Shown piece by piece: positions 22,788-30,936 of a DNA stretch of 32,972 nt. Made by a program: the position numbers and the translations under genes. The notes beneath the pieces were generated by a model. It made no database searches. It had not been told where the DNA came from and was given only the letters and a program-made list of their open reading frames with translations. The DNA comes from an uncultured Kineothrix sp. (GTDB taxonomy: Bacteria; Bacillota; Clostridia; Lachnospirales; Lachnospiraceae), in assembly GCA_910587275.1 (NCBI GenBank), contig CAJUMD010000030.1, forward strand, positions 1 to 32,972. The letters run 5' to 3'. The first letter of the stretch is position 1. Each line of letters begins with the position of its first letter.

Positions 22788-24619
22788 TGGAATATCCAAC
22801 CTTTCCGTATTGTTTCCAAATCACATACCGTAATCCGGCTTCGGATTTTTCCAAACATAGCTTCTTTTCCACAGACATCCTCCATAGGTTGTCCGTTTCC
22901 GTCATATACCTGCACCGTCCCGTCCGCATAAACAATCATCCGGCATCCATCCGTAAACAGAAAACATTCAAATGCCTGCAAATAGGTTTCTTTTCCAATC
23001 ATCTTATAAAGGTAGCGGAAATCCGGGTTATATAATTCCGAACGCCCTATTTTAATATAATCCATGTCCGGCCGGCGATACGTCTGTTTTGACAAAAGGC
23101 AGAGTATCATATTGTTCAGTTCCATCAGGGAAATGAGCCCGTCATCTGTCCCTGCTCCCATCTCCGGCGAACGGAGTACAAAAGGAATTCTGGTCCAGCC
23201 CTCGGAACAGGTATATTCCAAGTCACCGATTTCCTGCAGCTTCGTATCATAGTCCAAAACAAGATTCCCGTGGTCTGCATAAAGCACCATCCTGCACGAC
23301 ATAGGACGAAGCATCGGTTCCAGGACATCATCCAAATAACGGATGGCATCCTTGTGCTGTCTGGCATAATCCGCCCGCAGATGTCCGCCTTTCACCGGAA
23401 GAAAATCAAACAGCATTGCCGTCCCCTCCGACATAAGCACTTCTTCCGTATAAGGATTGGAAAACGTGAAATGGCTTTCATACAGTTCATGGACATAAAA
23501 CAATCCCGGCTCCGCTTCGCATGCATCCAGGATAAACTGCCACAGCTTCTCCGTCACGGTCATAAATTGCTGCCTGTAATGAATCTTCCTGCCTTCAACA
23601 TAATGTTCACCGTCTCCGTAAACATAAATCTCCCTGTCCTGACTTTCCGCTTCGGAAACAAAACGGCAGCAGCCGCTTTCCACATAGTTTTTCTCATAGT
23701 ACCGGGTTCTGAAATCACTGTTTTCACTGTAAACAGGAACCAGCCCTTCAAAAGTGGATGTGGAATAGGAATAGGCATTCGTATACCGGTATCCCGTTTC
23801 CTTTATCAGTCGTTCCATTTTCGGCATACCTTTTTCTGACAGGTCAGAATGCCTTAATCCGTCCAAACAGAACATAAGCACATGATTCCCTGACAGGGAT
23901 GCGGCTGCTTTTTTCTGCAATTCATAAAGACTCTCAATCCTGGAAAGCATATCTTCTGCCGTCCGTTCATCTTCCTGTTCGCTATATCCGTTCTTTTCCC
24001 ATTCCCCTTTCCATTCCCTTAACTTTACCGCAGCCGTCCGGAAATCCTTAATATGGAGATATTTCGTTATGAGTTCCAGATAAAGCTCCTTCTGTGTTTG
24101 TTTGTCAACCGCATTCCTGATTTCCCGCTGCAGCCGGTTGATCTCCTTATAATGCTGGTATGGATGATTGGAATAATAATAATCCGCCTGTACCTTAATC
24201 CCCTGTTTTTCCAGTTCGTCATAAATATCAAGTACCAGGAGAGTCGGATGTTTTTCCTTTAGGCTCTGTTTCAGCTCCTTACGGAATTTATAAGAAGACA
24301 GGATAACGGCATCAATTCCGTTTTCTTCTATCGTATTTCCCTGATCTTTTAACAGAATAAACCCGTTTTCTTCTTCCGATTCCGCATAATTGTCTATGAT
24401 ATACCTGACCTTTTTCAGTTCATACATAAAATCGGCCATAAGCATTTTCGTATGCCCGCCATTACAGTATATTCCCGGATTCTTGGCATGTTCCAGGAAA
24501 TCCCGCAGGAACTGTTTGATAACCAGGCTGATATTCCCGGCATCCAGCGGTGGTTCCAAACGGTATTCCGAAAACAGACTTTCATACCCCTTCTTAAGTT
24601 CCTCACCTATCCCGTTCAT
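22784..24619 (-). CDS. Alkaline-phosphatase-superfamily enzyme (sulfatase/phosphoalkyl-transferase type) with Rossmann-like N-terminus
   Basis: About 611 residues. Residues about 245-560 match the alkaline phosphatase/sulfatase fold: HVLMFCLDGLRHSDL (metal Asp253), a Ser/Thr-rich nucleophile region YSYSTSTFEG, HELYESHFTF and YADHGN (metal Asp-His). LtaS- and EptA-type members move phosphoglycerol or phosphoethanolamine; sulfatases remove sulfate. Unlike LtaS or EptA it has no membrane or signal segment, so it is probably cytoplasmic. Residues about 45-135 (GIYCNGGHTKMLMADF, VRYIIDNY, IDAVILSSY, LLVLDIYDEL) look like a divergent copy of the Rossmann module found in neighbouring genes. The start ATG at 24619 overlaps the GT2 stop as ATGA. 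Confidence 0.65.
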   Translation of the reverse strand: MNGIGEELKKGYESLFSEYRLEPPLDAGNISLVIKQFLRDFLEHAKNPGIYCNGGHTKMLMADFMYELKKVRYIIDNYAESEEENGFILLKDQGNTIEENGIDAVILSSYKFRKELKQSLKEKHPTLLVLDIYDELEKQGIKVQADYYYSNHPYQHYKEINRLQREIRNAVDKQTQKELYLELITKYLHIKDFRTAAVKLREWKGEWEKNGYSEQEDERTAEDMLSRIESLYELQKKAAASLSGNHVLMFCLDGLRHSDLSEKGMPKMERLIKETGYRYTNAYSYSTSTFEGLVPVYSENSDFRTRYYEKNYVESGCCRFVSEAESQDREIYVYGDGEHYVEGRKIHYRQQFMTVTEKLWQFILDACEAEPGLFYVHELYESHFTFSNPYTEEVLMSEGTAMLFDFLPVKGGHLRADYARQHKDAIRYLDDVLEPMLRPMSCRMVLYADHGNLVLDYDTKLQEIGDLEYTCSEGWTRIPFVLRSPEMGAGTDDGLISLMELNNMILCLLSKQTYRRPDMDYIKIGRSELYNPDFRYLYKMIGKETYLQAFECFLFTDGCRMIVYADGTVQVYDGNGQPMEDVCGKEAMFGKIRSRITVCDLETIRKGWIFQ

Positions 24620-26301
24620 GCCCCAATGCACCTCTCAATCCTTCCGGCAATTTCTTTGTTCACCAGTTCATTCAAATGGGAAGGAACTGCCCCATATTCA
24701 TACTGTCTATCCGTAAAGTAATAGCCGCACTCAGATGCTTCCACAACTTTAATATTCCTGCAATGCTTCTGGAAATAGTCATAATAGTGTGCCAGTATCC
24801 CGTTCATCCTGCGGATTTCCTCTATATTTCCAAAAAACTCCTGCCTTTGGATATCCCCCACTTTTTCCGCCAGATAATTTTTTACTAATATAATTCCCAT
24901 ACCGGGATATTCCTGTTCCAAACGCCGGATAAAACGCAGCGCACTTTCCTCCCATAACCGGATACGCCGTTCGTCATAGGCAGAAATCGTCTGTCCACCG
25001 GTTTCTTCCGTAACTTCTACCCTTTCTATGTCGGCTCCGTCAAAGGCATCACTCTTGGTCAGATACCCATTTCCGCATTTTACGACTCCAAAGCGCTCCT
25101 CAATCAAATCCATAATCACGTAATCAGGACGGACTTCCTTAAGAATATCCCAAAAAGCATTCCCCACTTCCCGCTCTATCATCATCTCCCGGTACCGTAC
25201 CTTATGGGAAACCTTCCTGTTTTCCCCGACCGGGTTCATAAGGGCAATCAGGCTGCTGAAATTGAATCTGCCATAAGGATCATGCAGGTATTTTGCATAC
25301 CATAAGATTCTGTTTAAGTTAAATCCACCCCATGTCAGGTATTTTATTTCCCCTTCCTTTAAAGAATCCGCGTTCAGGGAATCCGGCAAAATCCTTGTTT
25401 TCGGAAAATACTCCGCTAAAAACCCGTAATAATTTTCCGACAAGGTCTTATAATCTTCTGCACTCATCCTGCAAAAAAATGCCGACATCAGGGTTGTCAT
25501 TTTATATTTAATCATCCGCTCCAAACAATCCCCATATGTAATATCCATTCCCCGTTCGCGGAAATTTTCCATTAAATATTCAAATGCCTTTATGCCAACT
25601 GCCTTTTTTTCTTTCCCTTTCTTTGGAGCCGTTGTAAGCGAACCTTCCCGGAATCGCCGGTAATAATACAGTGCTTCTTTTACATTCCCGATTTTGTCCG
25701 CCTTTGCCATCAGCATGGAATAAACCGGAAAGGCTTCACTATGGCAGTCCTTAAAACAAAACCGGTTCTGCAACCAAAATTCCCTGCGGACCAATAAATT
25801 CCAAATTGCCCCATATCCATATATCATATGCTCTTCGCGGCTGTAATCCATGTTTACCGAACCATGACAGGAACAATATGTTTTCGTATGGCTATTATTG
25901 TTATATCTCCAAACATCACATTCTGCTAAGTCTGCATCACATTCTTTCACTTTGGCATACATTTTTTCCAAAAAAGTAGGTTCCACCCAATCATCGGCAT
26001 CCAAAAAAGACAGATACTCCCCTTCTGCTTCCTGAATCCCCCGGTTCCTCGCCAATGACGGACCCTCGTTTTCCTTATGAATCACCCGAATACGGTTATC
26101 CATCCTTGCCCAATCATCACATTTCAATCCAGAACCATCCGTGGAACCGTCATCCACAAGCAATACCTCAAAATTGGCAAACGTCTGACCGACCACGGAC
26201 TCCATGCACTGATCCAGCCACTTGGCAACATTATAAACAGGAATAATAATACTGACCGCTATTTCCCGTTTTTTTTCCCGTTTTTCCTCATGTTGTCCCA
26301 T
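24616..26301 (-). CDS. GT2 glycosyltransferase with C-terminal DUF6270-like (SGNH-type) domain
   Basis: 561 residues. The N-terminal 230 residues are a family 2 glycosyltransferase (VSIIIPVYNVAKWLDQCMES, LLVDDGSTDGSGLKCDDW, FLDADDWVEP). The C-terminal 190 residues resemble DUF6270: VRPDYVIMDLIEERFGV, IILVKNYLAE, and a terminal SHLNELVNKEIAGRI, in a pattern reminiscent of SGNH-type esterase/transferase folds; this match is by memory of the family and needs a profile search. A sugar transferase with a linked acyl or phospho-modifying domain is a reasonable reading. It begins 14 bp inside the end of the Rossmann-ParB gene and is coupled to the next gene by an ATGA overlap. Confidence 0.7.
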   Translation of the reverse strand: MGQHEEKREKKREIAVSIIIPVYNVAKWLDQCMESVVGQTFANFEVLLVDDGSTDGSGLKCDDWARMDNRIRVIHKENEGPSLARNRGIQEAEGEYLSFLDADDWVEPTFLEKMYAKVKECDADLAECDVWRYNNNSHTKTYCSCHGSVNMDYSREEHMIYGYGAIWNLLVRREFWLQNRFCFKDCHSEAFPVYSMLMAKADKIGNVKEALYYYRRFREGSLTTAPKKGKEKKAVGIKAFEYLMENFRERGMDITYGDCLERMIKYKMTTLMSAFFCRMSAEDYKTLSENYYGFLAEYFPKTRILPDSLNADSLKEGEIKYLTWGGFNLNRILWYAKYLHDPYGRFNFSSLIALMNPVGENRKVSHKVRYREMMIEREVGNAFWDILKEVRPDYVIMDLIEERFGVVKCGNGYLTKSDAFDGADIERVEVTEETGGQTISAYDERRIRLWEESALRFIRRLEQEYPGMGIILVKNYLAEKVGDIQRQEFFGNIEEIRRMNGILAHYYDYFQKHCRNIKVVEASECGYYFTDRQYEYGAVPSHLNELVNKEIAGRIERCIGA

Positions 26302-27097
26302 AGATGTCCATATACCTCCGTTGTATGCCTTCCAAAATGTCTAAATCCTTTTTTGTAAAACCATACCGTGCCAGTGTTTCCCCTGACATCATTGCCCCGT
26401 TTTCGTGGATTTCCTGTACCGTCAGCCTGTCCGGATATATATCGCAACAAATACTTTCCTGCCCCAAATATGCCGCCACCGCCATCCTGTGGTCACCATC
26501 TATCACTTCGTAACTGCTGTTAACGGTAACCGGAAACTGTCTGCGGTATCCGAATTGCTTCCAGTCTTCCAACAACCCCTTGAATTGTTCCAACCGCTTT
26601 CCGGCCGTATCAATCCCGCAATGCAGCATTTGGGCATTTATGTAATACCGGAACCCATATCCGTTCTTTCCCTCATGCTGTTCGATTGCTGCCAAACGGA
26701 CGGCAAGACGTAAATCCTTCCGATAGCCTTCCAAAAGCCTTCCGACACTGATTTCCACATTCCTATGTAAAGGCTCTCCCAGCATCCATTCGTATAAACG
26801 GGGATAAACCCATACATACTGACTGGTCATTTTTTTGACGGTATGCTCTATTTCATCCTTAACGGATTCATGCACCGCAAGACATACCACAGTCTGTTCA
26901 TCCATACATACCCCATGAATGCCATATACCGGTATTCCTTCAAAAAAAACCTTTTCTTCTGGATTGCTTGTCGTTACACAGCATTGGATGTTATTCTGTA
27001 AATGATGCATCCGCAAAACCCGGTGAAACATATGCGCCACATATCCGGTTCCGTATATTATGATTTTTTTGTTCCTGAACGCTTCAGGATTCCCCAT
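26288..27097 (-). CDS. Rossmann-module / ParB-like (possible small-molecule kinase) protein
   Basis: About 269 residues. The N-terminal part is the Rossmann-like module (KKIIIYGTGYVAHMFHRVL; EGIPVYGI). Near the C-terminus SYEVIDGDHRMAVAAYLG (about 195-212) matches the ParB/Srx-type DGxHR motif. Besides plasmid-partition ParB, this fold includes free-serine kinases (SerK, SbnI), and a DNA-partition role is very unlikely in a glycan operon. I therefore suggest phosphotransfer to a small molecule or an unknown nucleotide-dependent role; this is inference. It starts 14 bp inside the end of the preceding methyltransferase gene; the ATG at 27097 is preferred over an in-frame TTG three codons earlier. 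Confidence 0.6.
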   Translation of the reverse strand: MGNPEAFRNKKIIIYGTGYVAHMFHRVLRMHHLQNNIQCCVTTSNPEEKVFFEGIPVYGIHGVCMDEQTVVCLAVHESVKDEIEHTVKKMTSQYVWVYPRLYEWMLGEPLHRNVEISVGRLLEGYRKDLRLAVRLAAIEQHEGKNGYGFRYYINAQMLHCGIDTAGKRLEQFKGLLEDWKQFGYRRQFPVTVNSSYEVIDGDHRMAVAAYLGQESICCDIYPDRLTVQEIHENGAMMSGETLARYGFTKKDLDILEGIQRRYMDIYGTT

Positions 27098-28109
27098 GGC
27101 TCTCAAAAATATCCACCACTCTCTGCCTCGTTTCGATGGTAAACTGACTGGTCAGCCGGAATATACCGGATTTTTCGATTAATTCATGCCAAAACGGTAC
27201 AAGATATATGATGCGGATTTTTCTCTTTTTCCTTTGGTAACTGCCGCATATGGCATCCACACACCTTTGCAGGATAGTACTGTTAAACGGAAAAAAGAAA
27301 TAAAACCAATTATATCCGTCAAGTTCTTCTTTCAGTTCACCGGCATCACCATAGATTAACTCCGTACTTTTCTCCAACCCTAAACTGCTAATATTTTCTT
27401 TCAGCATTTCATAAATATCAGGGGAATACTCCACACCTCCCGCTTTATGGAATCCATAGTCCAAAAAGGAAACCAAGGCGCCGCCTTTTCCGCATCCGAA
27501 ATCAAAAATGGCATCTTCCGGCTGCGGAATGCAATGACATCTGTCCAATACCGGAAAAATTTCCTTTTGTGTGGTCACCCGGTATGTCGAACCCCTTGTT
27601 CCTGCCTGTTCAAATTCTTTTTGCTCGATTGCCGTAAGAAAATTGCATCCGTATTTCCATTCCAACCATTCCAAAAACTGAATGTCCCTCTTTCCCGTCT
27701 TCCTCTTTTTCAAAGTGTCCGCCACAGCCAAATCCGGCTCCCAGTACACATTATCCCCATAAACCGCGTCATAAAAATCAAAATAAGTTTCCCCTTTCCG
27801 GTATCCGTTTTCCTCCATAAGAACCGTTACTTCCTCATCAACCGGTTCCGCCAGCCAAACAACAGCATGTTTCACATCCTTGTAATCAAAAGAAAATAAG
27901 GATTTACGGAAAATCTCCTGATCATATGCCTGGCTAAGATGCATGTCCATGGAAACAACATAATCCACTTCAATACCGTGATAATACGATGCATACCACT
28001 TTAAAAACCTTCCCGTATACCCGTAACCATACAAAACAACTCTTTTATGCATTGCCAAAACCATGATATCGTCCAAAACTCTTCTAAATTCGTCCAAAAT
28101 ATTCAGCAT
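27084..28109 (-). CDS. Rossmann-module / class I SAM methyltransferase fusion
   Basis: 341 residues. Residues about 20-110 are the Rossmann-like module (VVLYGYGYTGRFLKWYA). From about 180 onward there is a class I methyltransferase-like fold: AIFDFGCGKGGALVSFL (SAM motif I, 200-216), GGVEYSPDIYEML (motif II) and WFYFFFPFNSTILQRCVD later. The reaction is probably methylation of a sugar or of the phosphorylated substituent made by the upstream genes, but the substrate is unknown. The ATG follows GAGGAG with 7-nt spacing, about 46 bp after the LicC-PLP gene. Its end overlaps the next gene. Confidence 0.7.
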   Translation of the reverse strand: MLNILDEFRRVLDDIMVLAMHKRVVLYGYGYTGRFLKWYASYYHGIEVDYVVSMDMHLSQAYDQEIFRKSLFSFDYKDVKHAVVWLAEPVDEEVTVLMEENGYRKGETYFDFYDAVYGDNVYWEPDLAVADTLKKRKTGKRDIQFLEWLEWKYGCNFLTAIEQKEFEQAGTRGSTYRVTTQKEIFPVLDRCHCIPQPEDAIFDFGCGKGGALVSFLDYGFHKAGGVEYSPDIYEMLKENISSLGLEKSTELIYGDAGELKEELDGYNWFYFFFPFNSTILQRCVDAICGSYQRKKRKIRIIYLVPFWHELIEKSGIFRLTSQFTIETRQRVVDIFESHGES

Positions 28110-28155
28110 ACCCTTACTCCTCTATCCTTTTCATGCAATAAATAAACCACTTTCC

Positions 28156-30066
28156 TTAAAGCGTGTTTGAACATTCATTCCCACAGGCAAGCGCCCTTTT
28201 TAATTGGAACAACACCCGCTCCATAACATCCTTGGGTGCCACGGTTATCCGCAGACGCAACGAATCCTGATCCGTAAATAAGCGTACCAAAATATTGTTT
28301 TCTTCCATAAATGCCCTGACCTGCCCTGCATCCGCACCTTCCAAACGCAAAAATACAAAATTGGAACCCGACCGGAATGCTTTTACCTGCCCGATCCGGT
28401 TACATTCCTCCAAAAACCAGTCCCGCACGGTAACGGTCTCCTCTTTCATTTTTTTATAATATTCCGTGTCATTAATGGCTGCGAGCGCTATCTTGCGGCT
28501 AATTCCGCATACACGGAACAGGGGAAGATCCAAACCGATGGTCCTGCGCAACGGATAGCTGCACAATCCATATCCGATACGGATATTGGCGAGTCCGTAA
28601 AATTTGGAAAAGGTTCTTGTAATTACAACATTACTATATCTCGTAATAATCTTCTTTTCAAATTCATTCGTATCATCCCCATATCCCCAATAGGCTTCAT
28701 CAATTAATATGACGGAATCCTTGTTGCACTCAATTACCCGCTCCATATCTTCCTGACTGATTTCACACCCGGTCGGCATATGGGGTGAAGTCAGTACGAT
28801 AATTTTTGGATGGTATCTTTCTGCTTTTTCAAGCAGATCACTTAAATCGTAACCGTAACCGTTTTCCTCCTCACGGATTCCATAAGTAAAGCAGTCCGCA
28901 AACTTTGCATCCGCAACACTTTTATAATAGCTCCAGCCGGGGGATGAAATGAGCACGGTATCTTTTTCATTCAACAGGATACTGAATATCGATTTAATTA
29001 CTTCGGAAGAACCATTATGCATAAATATATTATTGGTGGATATTCCGATAGAAGCCGACAGAGCATCCGCCAAATAGTCTTTATTGGACAGATCATAGAG
29101 GTATAAGTCTTCCATACTAATATTTTTTAAGACATCCAAACATTTTGGCGATGGCTGGAACAGGTTTTCATTCAGATGGAGCCTGCCGCTTAACTGCTCC
29201 GTCGGCACGGAATGATAAGATTTCACATCCGCATATTTGGAAAAAGTCTGGATAACCGTATTATTACTGTCCAAATTTTCACGGATGAACTGTGCAAAAC
29301 CAGCATCGTATTCCTTGATTTCCTCCAGCGTATCAAACTCCAAAATACTGCGGCCGGGGCGTTCCACCTTTTTCAGCTTCAGCTCTCCGATATGCCTGAT
29401 ATGAAAATCATCCATCAACATATTGCGCGTCGGAAGCTGATCCCACTCATCCTCCATCCGCCGGCAGAATGTTTCCGAAAAAGAAGCGTTAAAAAAAGCA
29501 TCTCCTATGGTATACCAAGCCTTTGCCCCACCCCTGTGAATATCCGTAATATACCCGTCCCCATCCACTTCCGTTACACAAAACTCATCGCAGTAATCTT
29601 CCGAATAAACACAGGAATAATAGGAATCATAAACATACCGGTGAAAGACATTTTCCTCATAATAATTGTCGGAACAAAGGATATAGGAATTCCCCATATA
29701 TTGTCTGGCTGCATATAAAGAGGCCATATTATTATATTTATCGTAATCCTGGTTATGTACCAGAATGACACCGTACTTATCCTTAAGGTATCCGAATTTT
29801 TCACTCATAAAACCCGTAACAACTATGATTTCCCCGATACCGGCTTCCAGCAACTGTTCAATTTCACGCTCAATCAGGATTTCCCCCCTGACCCGGAATA
29901 AACCTTTCGGCATAATATTAGACAGGGGCATACACCTTGCACTGTAACCGGCCGCCATAATAATGGCATTGTCTACTTTAAATGGTTTTAAACGTTCTTT
30001 TTCCCCATCGGATAAACCGCCGCCTTCCGCAAGTTTCCTTAGTTTAAGAAATTCCAGTTCGTCCAT
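28156..30066 (-). CDS. LicC-like nucleotidyltransferase fused to a PLP-dependent aminotransferase/decarboxylase fold
   Basis: 636 residues. Residues about 33-265 are a sugar/choline-phosphate nucleotidyltransferase (AIIMAAGYSARCMPLSNIMP, with Lys54 in IMPKG, and YNNMASLYAA), as in LicC and the related phosphonate cytidylyltransferase PntC. Residues about 290-630 are a fold-type I PLP enzyme of the HisC/CobD kind: LHLNEN, NGSSEVIKSIF, ILIDEAYWGY (Asp456), TRTFSKFYGLANIRIGYG (Lys488) and LRLRITV (Arg606). The usual NNPTG loop is HMPTG, so the PLP-contacting Asn is Met430. A PntC-transaminase fusion is known in Treponema denticola, but there the PLP part is a different class. The likely product is a CDP-activated amino-alcohol or choline-like phosphate for LicD, six bases upstream. 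Confidence 0.75.
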   Translation of the reverse strand: MDELEFLKLRKLAEGGGLSDGEKERLKPFKVDNAIIMAAGYSARCMPLSNIMPKGLFRVRGEILIEREIEQLLEAGIGEIIVVTGFMSEKFGYLKDKYGVILVHNQDYDKYNNMASLYAARQYMGNSYILCSDNYYEENVFHRYVYDSYYSCVYSEDYCDEFCVTEVDGDGYITDIHRGGAKAWYTIGDAFFNASFSETFCRRMEDEWDQLPTRNMLMDDFHIRHIGELKLKKVERPGRSILEFDTLEEIKEYDAGFAQFIRENLDSNNTVIQTFSKYADVKSYHSVPTEQLSGRLHLNENLFQPSPKCLDVLKNISMEDLYLYDLSNKDYLADALSASIGISTNNIFMHNGSSEVIKSIFSILLNEKDTVLISSPGWSYYKSVADAKFADCFTYGIREEENGYGYDLSDLLEKAERYHPKIIVLTSPHMPTGCEISQEDMERVIECNKDSVILIDEAYWGYGDDTNEFEKKIITRYSNVVITRTFSKFYGLANIRIGYGLCSYPLRRTIGLDLPLFRVCGISRKIALAAINDTEYYKKMKEETVTVRDWFLEECNRIGQVKAFRSGSNFVFLRLEGADAGQVRAFMEENNILVRLFTDQDSLRLRITVAPKDVMERVLFQLKRALACGNECSNTL

Positions 30067-30072
30067 TTTCTC

Positions 30073-30936
30073 CTAAAACCTTTCCATGCAGTTGTCTGCA
30101 TCTGATATTTGAATATCCCCAAAACTGATATACGTTGAAGTATGCCTGGGAACCCGTTCCTGTTTTGGCGGTAATGTCATATAATTCTCATCGAACAGGT
30201 ATCGCAGATATCCGTCATAATCGGCGGGCGCAAAAAATTTGCTGCCTTCAAACTCCAGCTCACAGAATTCATCCATCCATTTTCTCAAATAGCCCCACGC
30301 CTCCTGCTTATACCCCCATGCAGGTGTCCGCACGAAACGTGTTTTTTTCTTGCTGTACTGGTAGGCCAGCCGTTCAAATTCCCCGCATGACACTTTCCTT
30401 GGAAACAAACGAAGAAACCGGTAACACAGTCTTTTCAACCGGTTTGGGTCATGAACCGCCCCTACCGGTGAATATGCTATTTTCCGTGCCATAAAGCACC
30501 TGAAATTATATACTGCTTTCGGCACTGCGGATTCCGGCATATTATCACATGGAAAAATATCTATGAAAATGCCTCTTTTCATGGAAAGCATTTCTTGGTT
30601 TTTCCTGCAAAAATAGGTTCCTTTCCGGAGTATTCTGGCATATCCCCACCGGTATCCCGGGTCCGTTTTATAAGTCTGCAGGAAATATTTTTCCGGATCA
30701 AGCTGTGTTTTGCATATCCTGCAGAATTTATCATAATCCTTGCGCAGCATGCGCACATCAATATCGTCATCCCACGGAATAAAACCTTTATGCCGGACTG
30801 CACCAAGCAGCGTCCCGCCGTCCAATTCGTAACGAATACCGTTTTTCCGGCAAAGCCTGTCCAGTTCCCGCAGCATATCCAACTCGACCAGTTGGATTTT
30901 CCTTATCATTTTAGGGGTATATTCCACGGAATTCAT
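30073..30936 (-). CDS. LicD-family phosphotransferase
   Basis: 287 residues with the LicD signature ELDGGTLLGAVRHKGFIPWD followed by DDIDV (37-61), the nucleotidyltransferase-fold metal site. LicD enzymes transfer phosphocholine or related groups (the animal relatives FKTN and FKRP transfer ribitol phosphate) from a CDP-linked donor to a glycan. Both a LicC-like and a TagD-like cytidylyltransferase flank it, so the transferred group may be an amino-alcohol phosphate or an alditol phosphate. The ATG overlaps the upstream stop (ATGA). It is soluble with no membrane segment. Confidence 0.85.
   Translation of the reverse strand: MNSVEYTPKMIRKIQLVELDMLRELDRLCRKNGIRYELDGGTLLGAVRHKGFIPWDDDIDVRMLRKDYDKFCRICKTQLDPEKYFLQTYKTDPGYRWGYARILRKGTYFCRKNQEMLSMKRGIFIDIFPCDNMPESAVPKAVYNFRCFMARKIAYSPVGAVHDPNRLKRLCYRFLRLFPRKVSCGEFERLAYQYSKKKTRFVRTPAWGYKQEAWGYLRKWMDEFCELEFEGSKFFAPADYDGYLRYLFDENYMTLPPKQERVPRHTSTYISFGDIQISDADNCMERF

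Noticed and set aside
26288..27097. ParB-type plasmid partition protein
   Set aside because: No ParA, no helix-turn-helix DNA-binding part is visible, and the domain is fused to the glycan-locus Rossmann module inside an operon of glycan enzymes.
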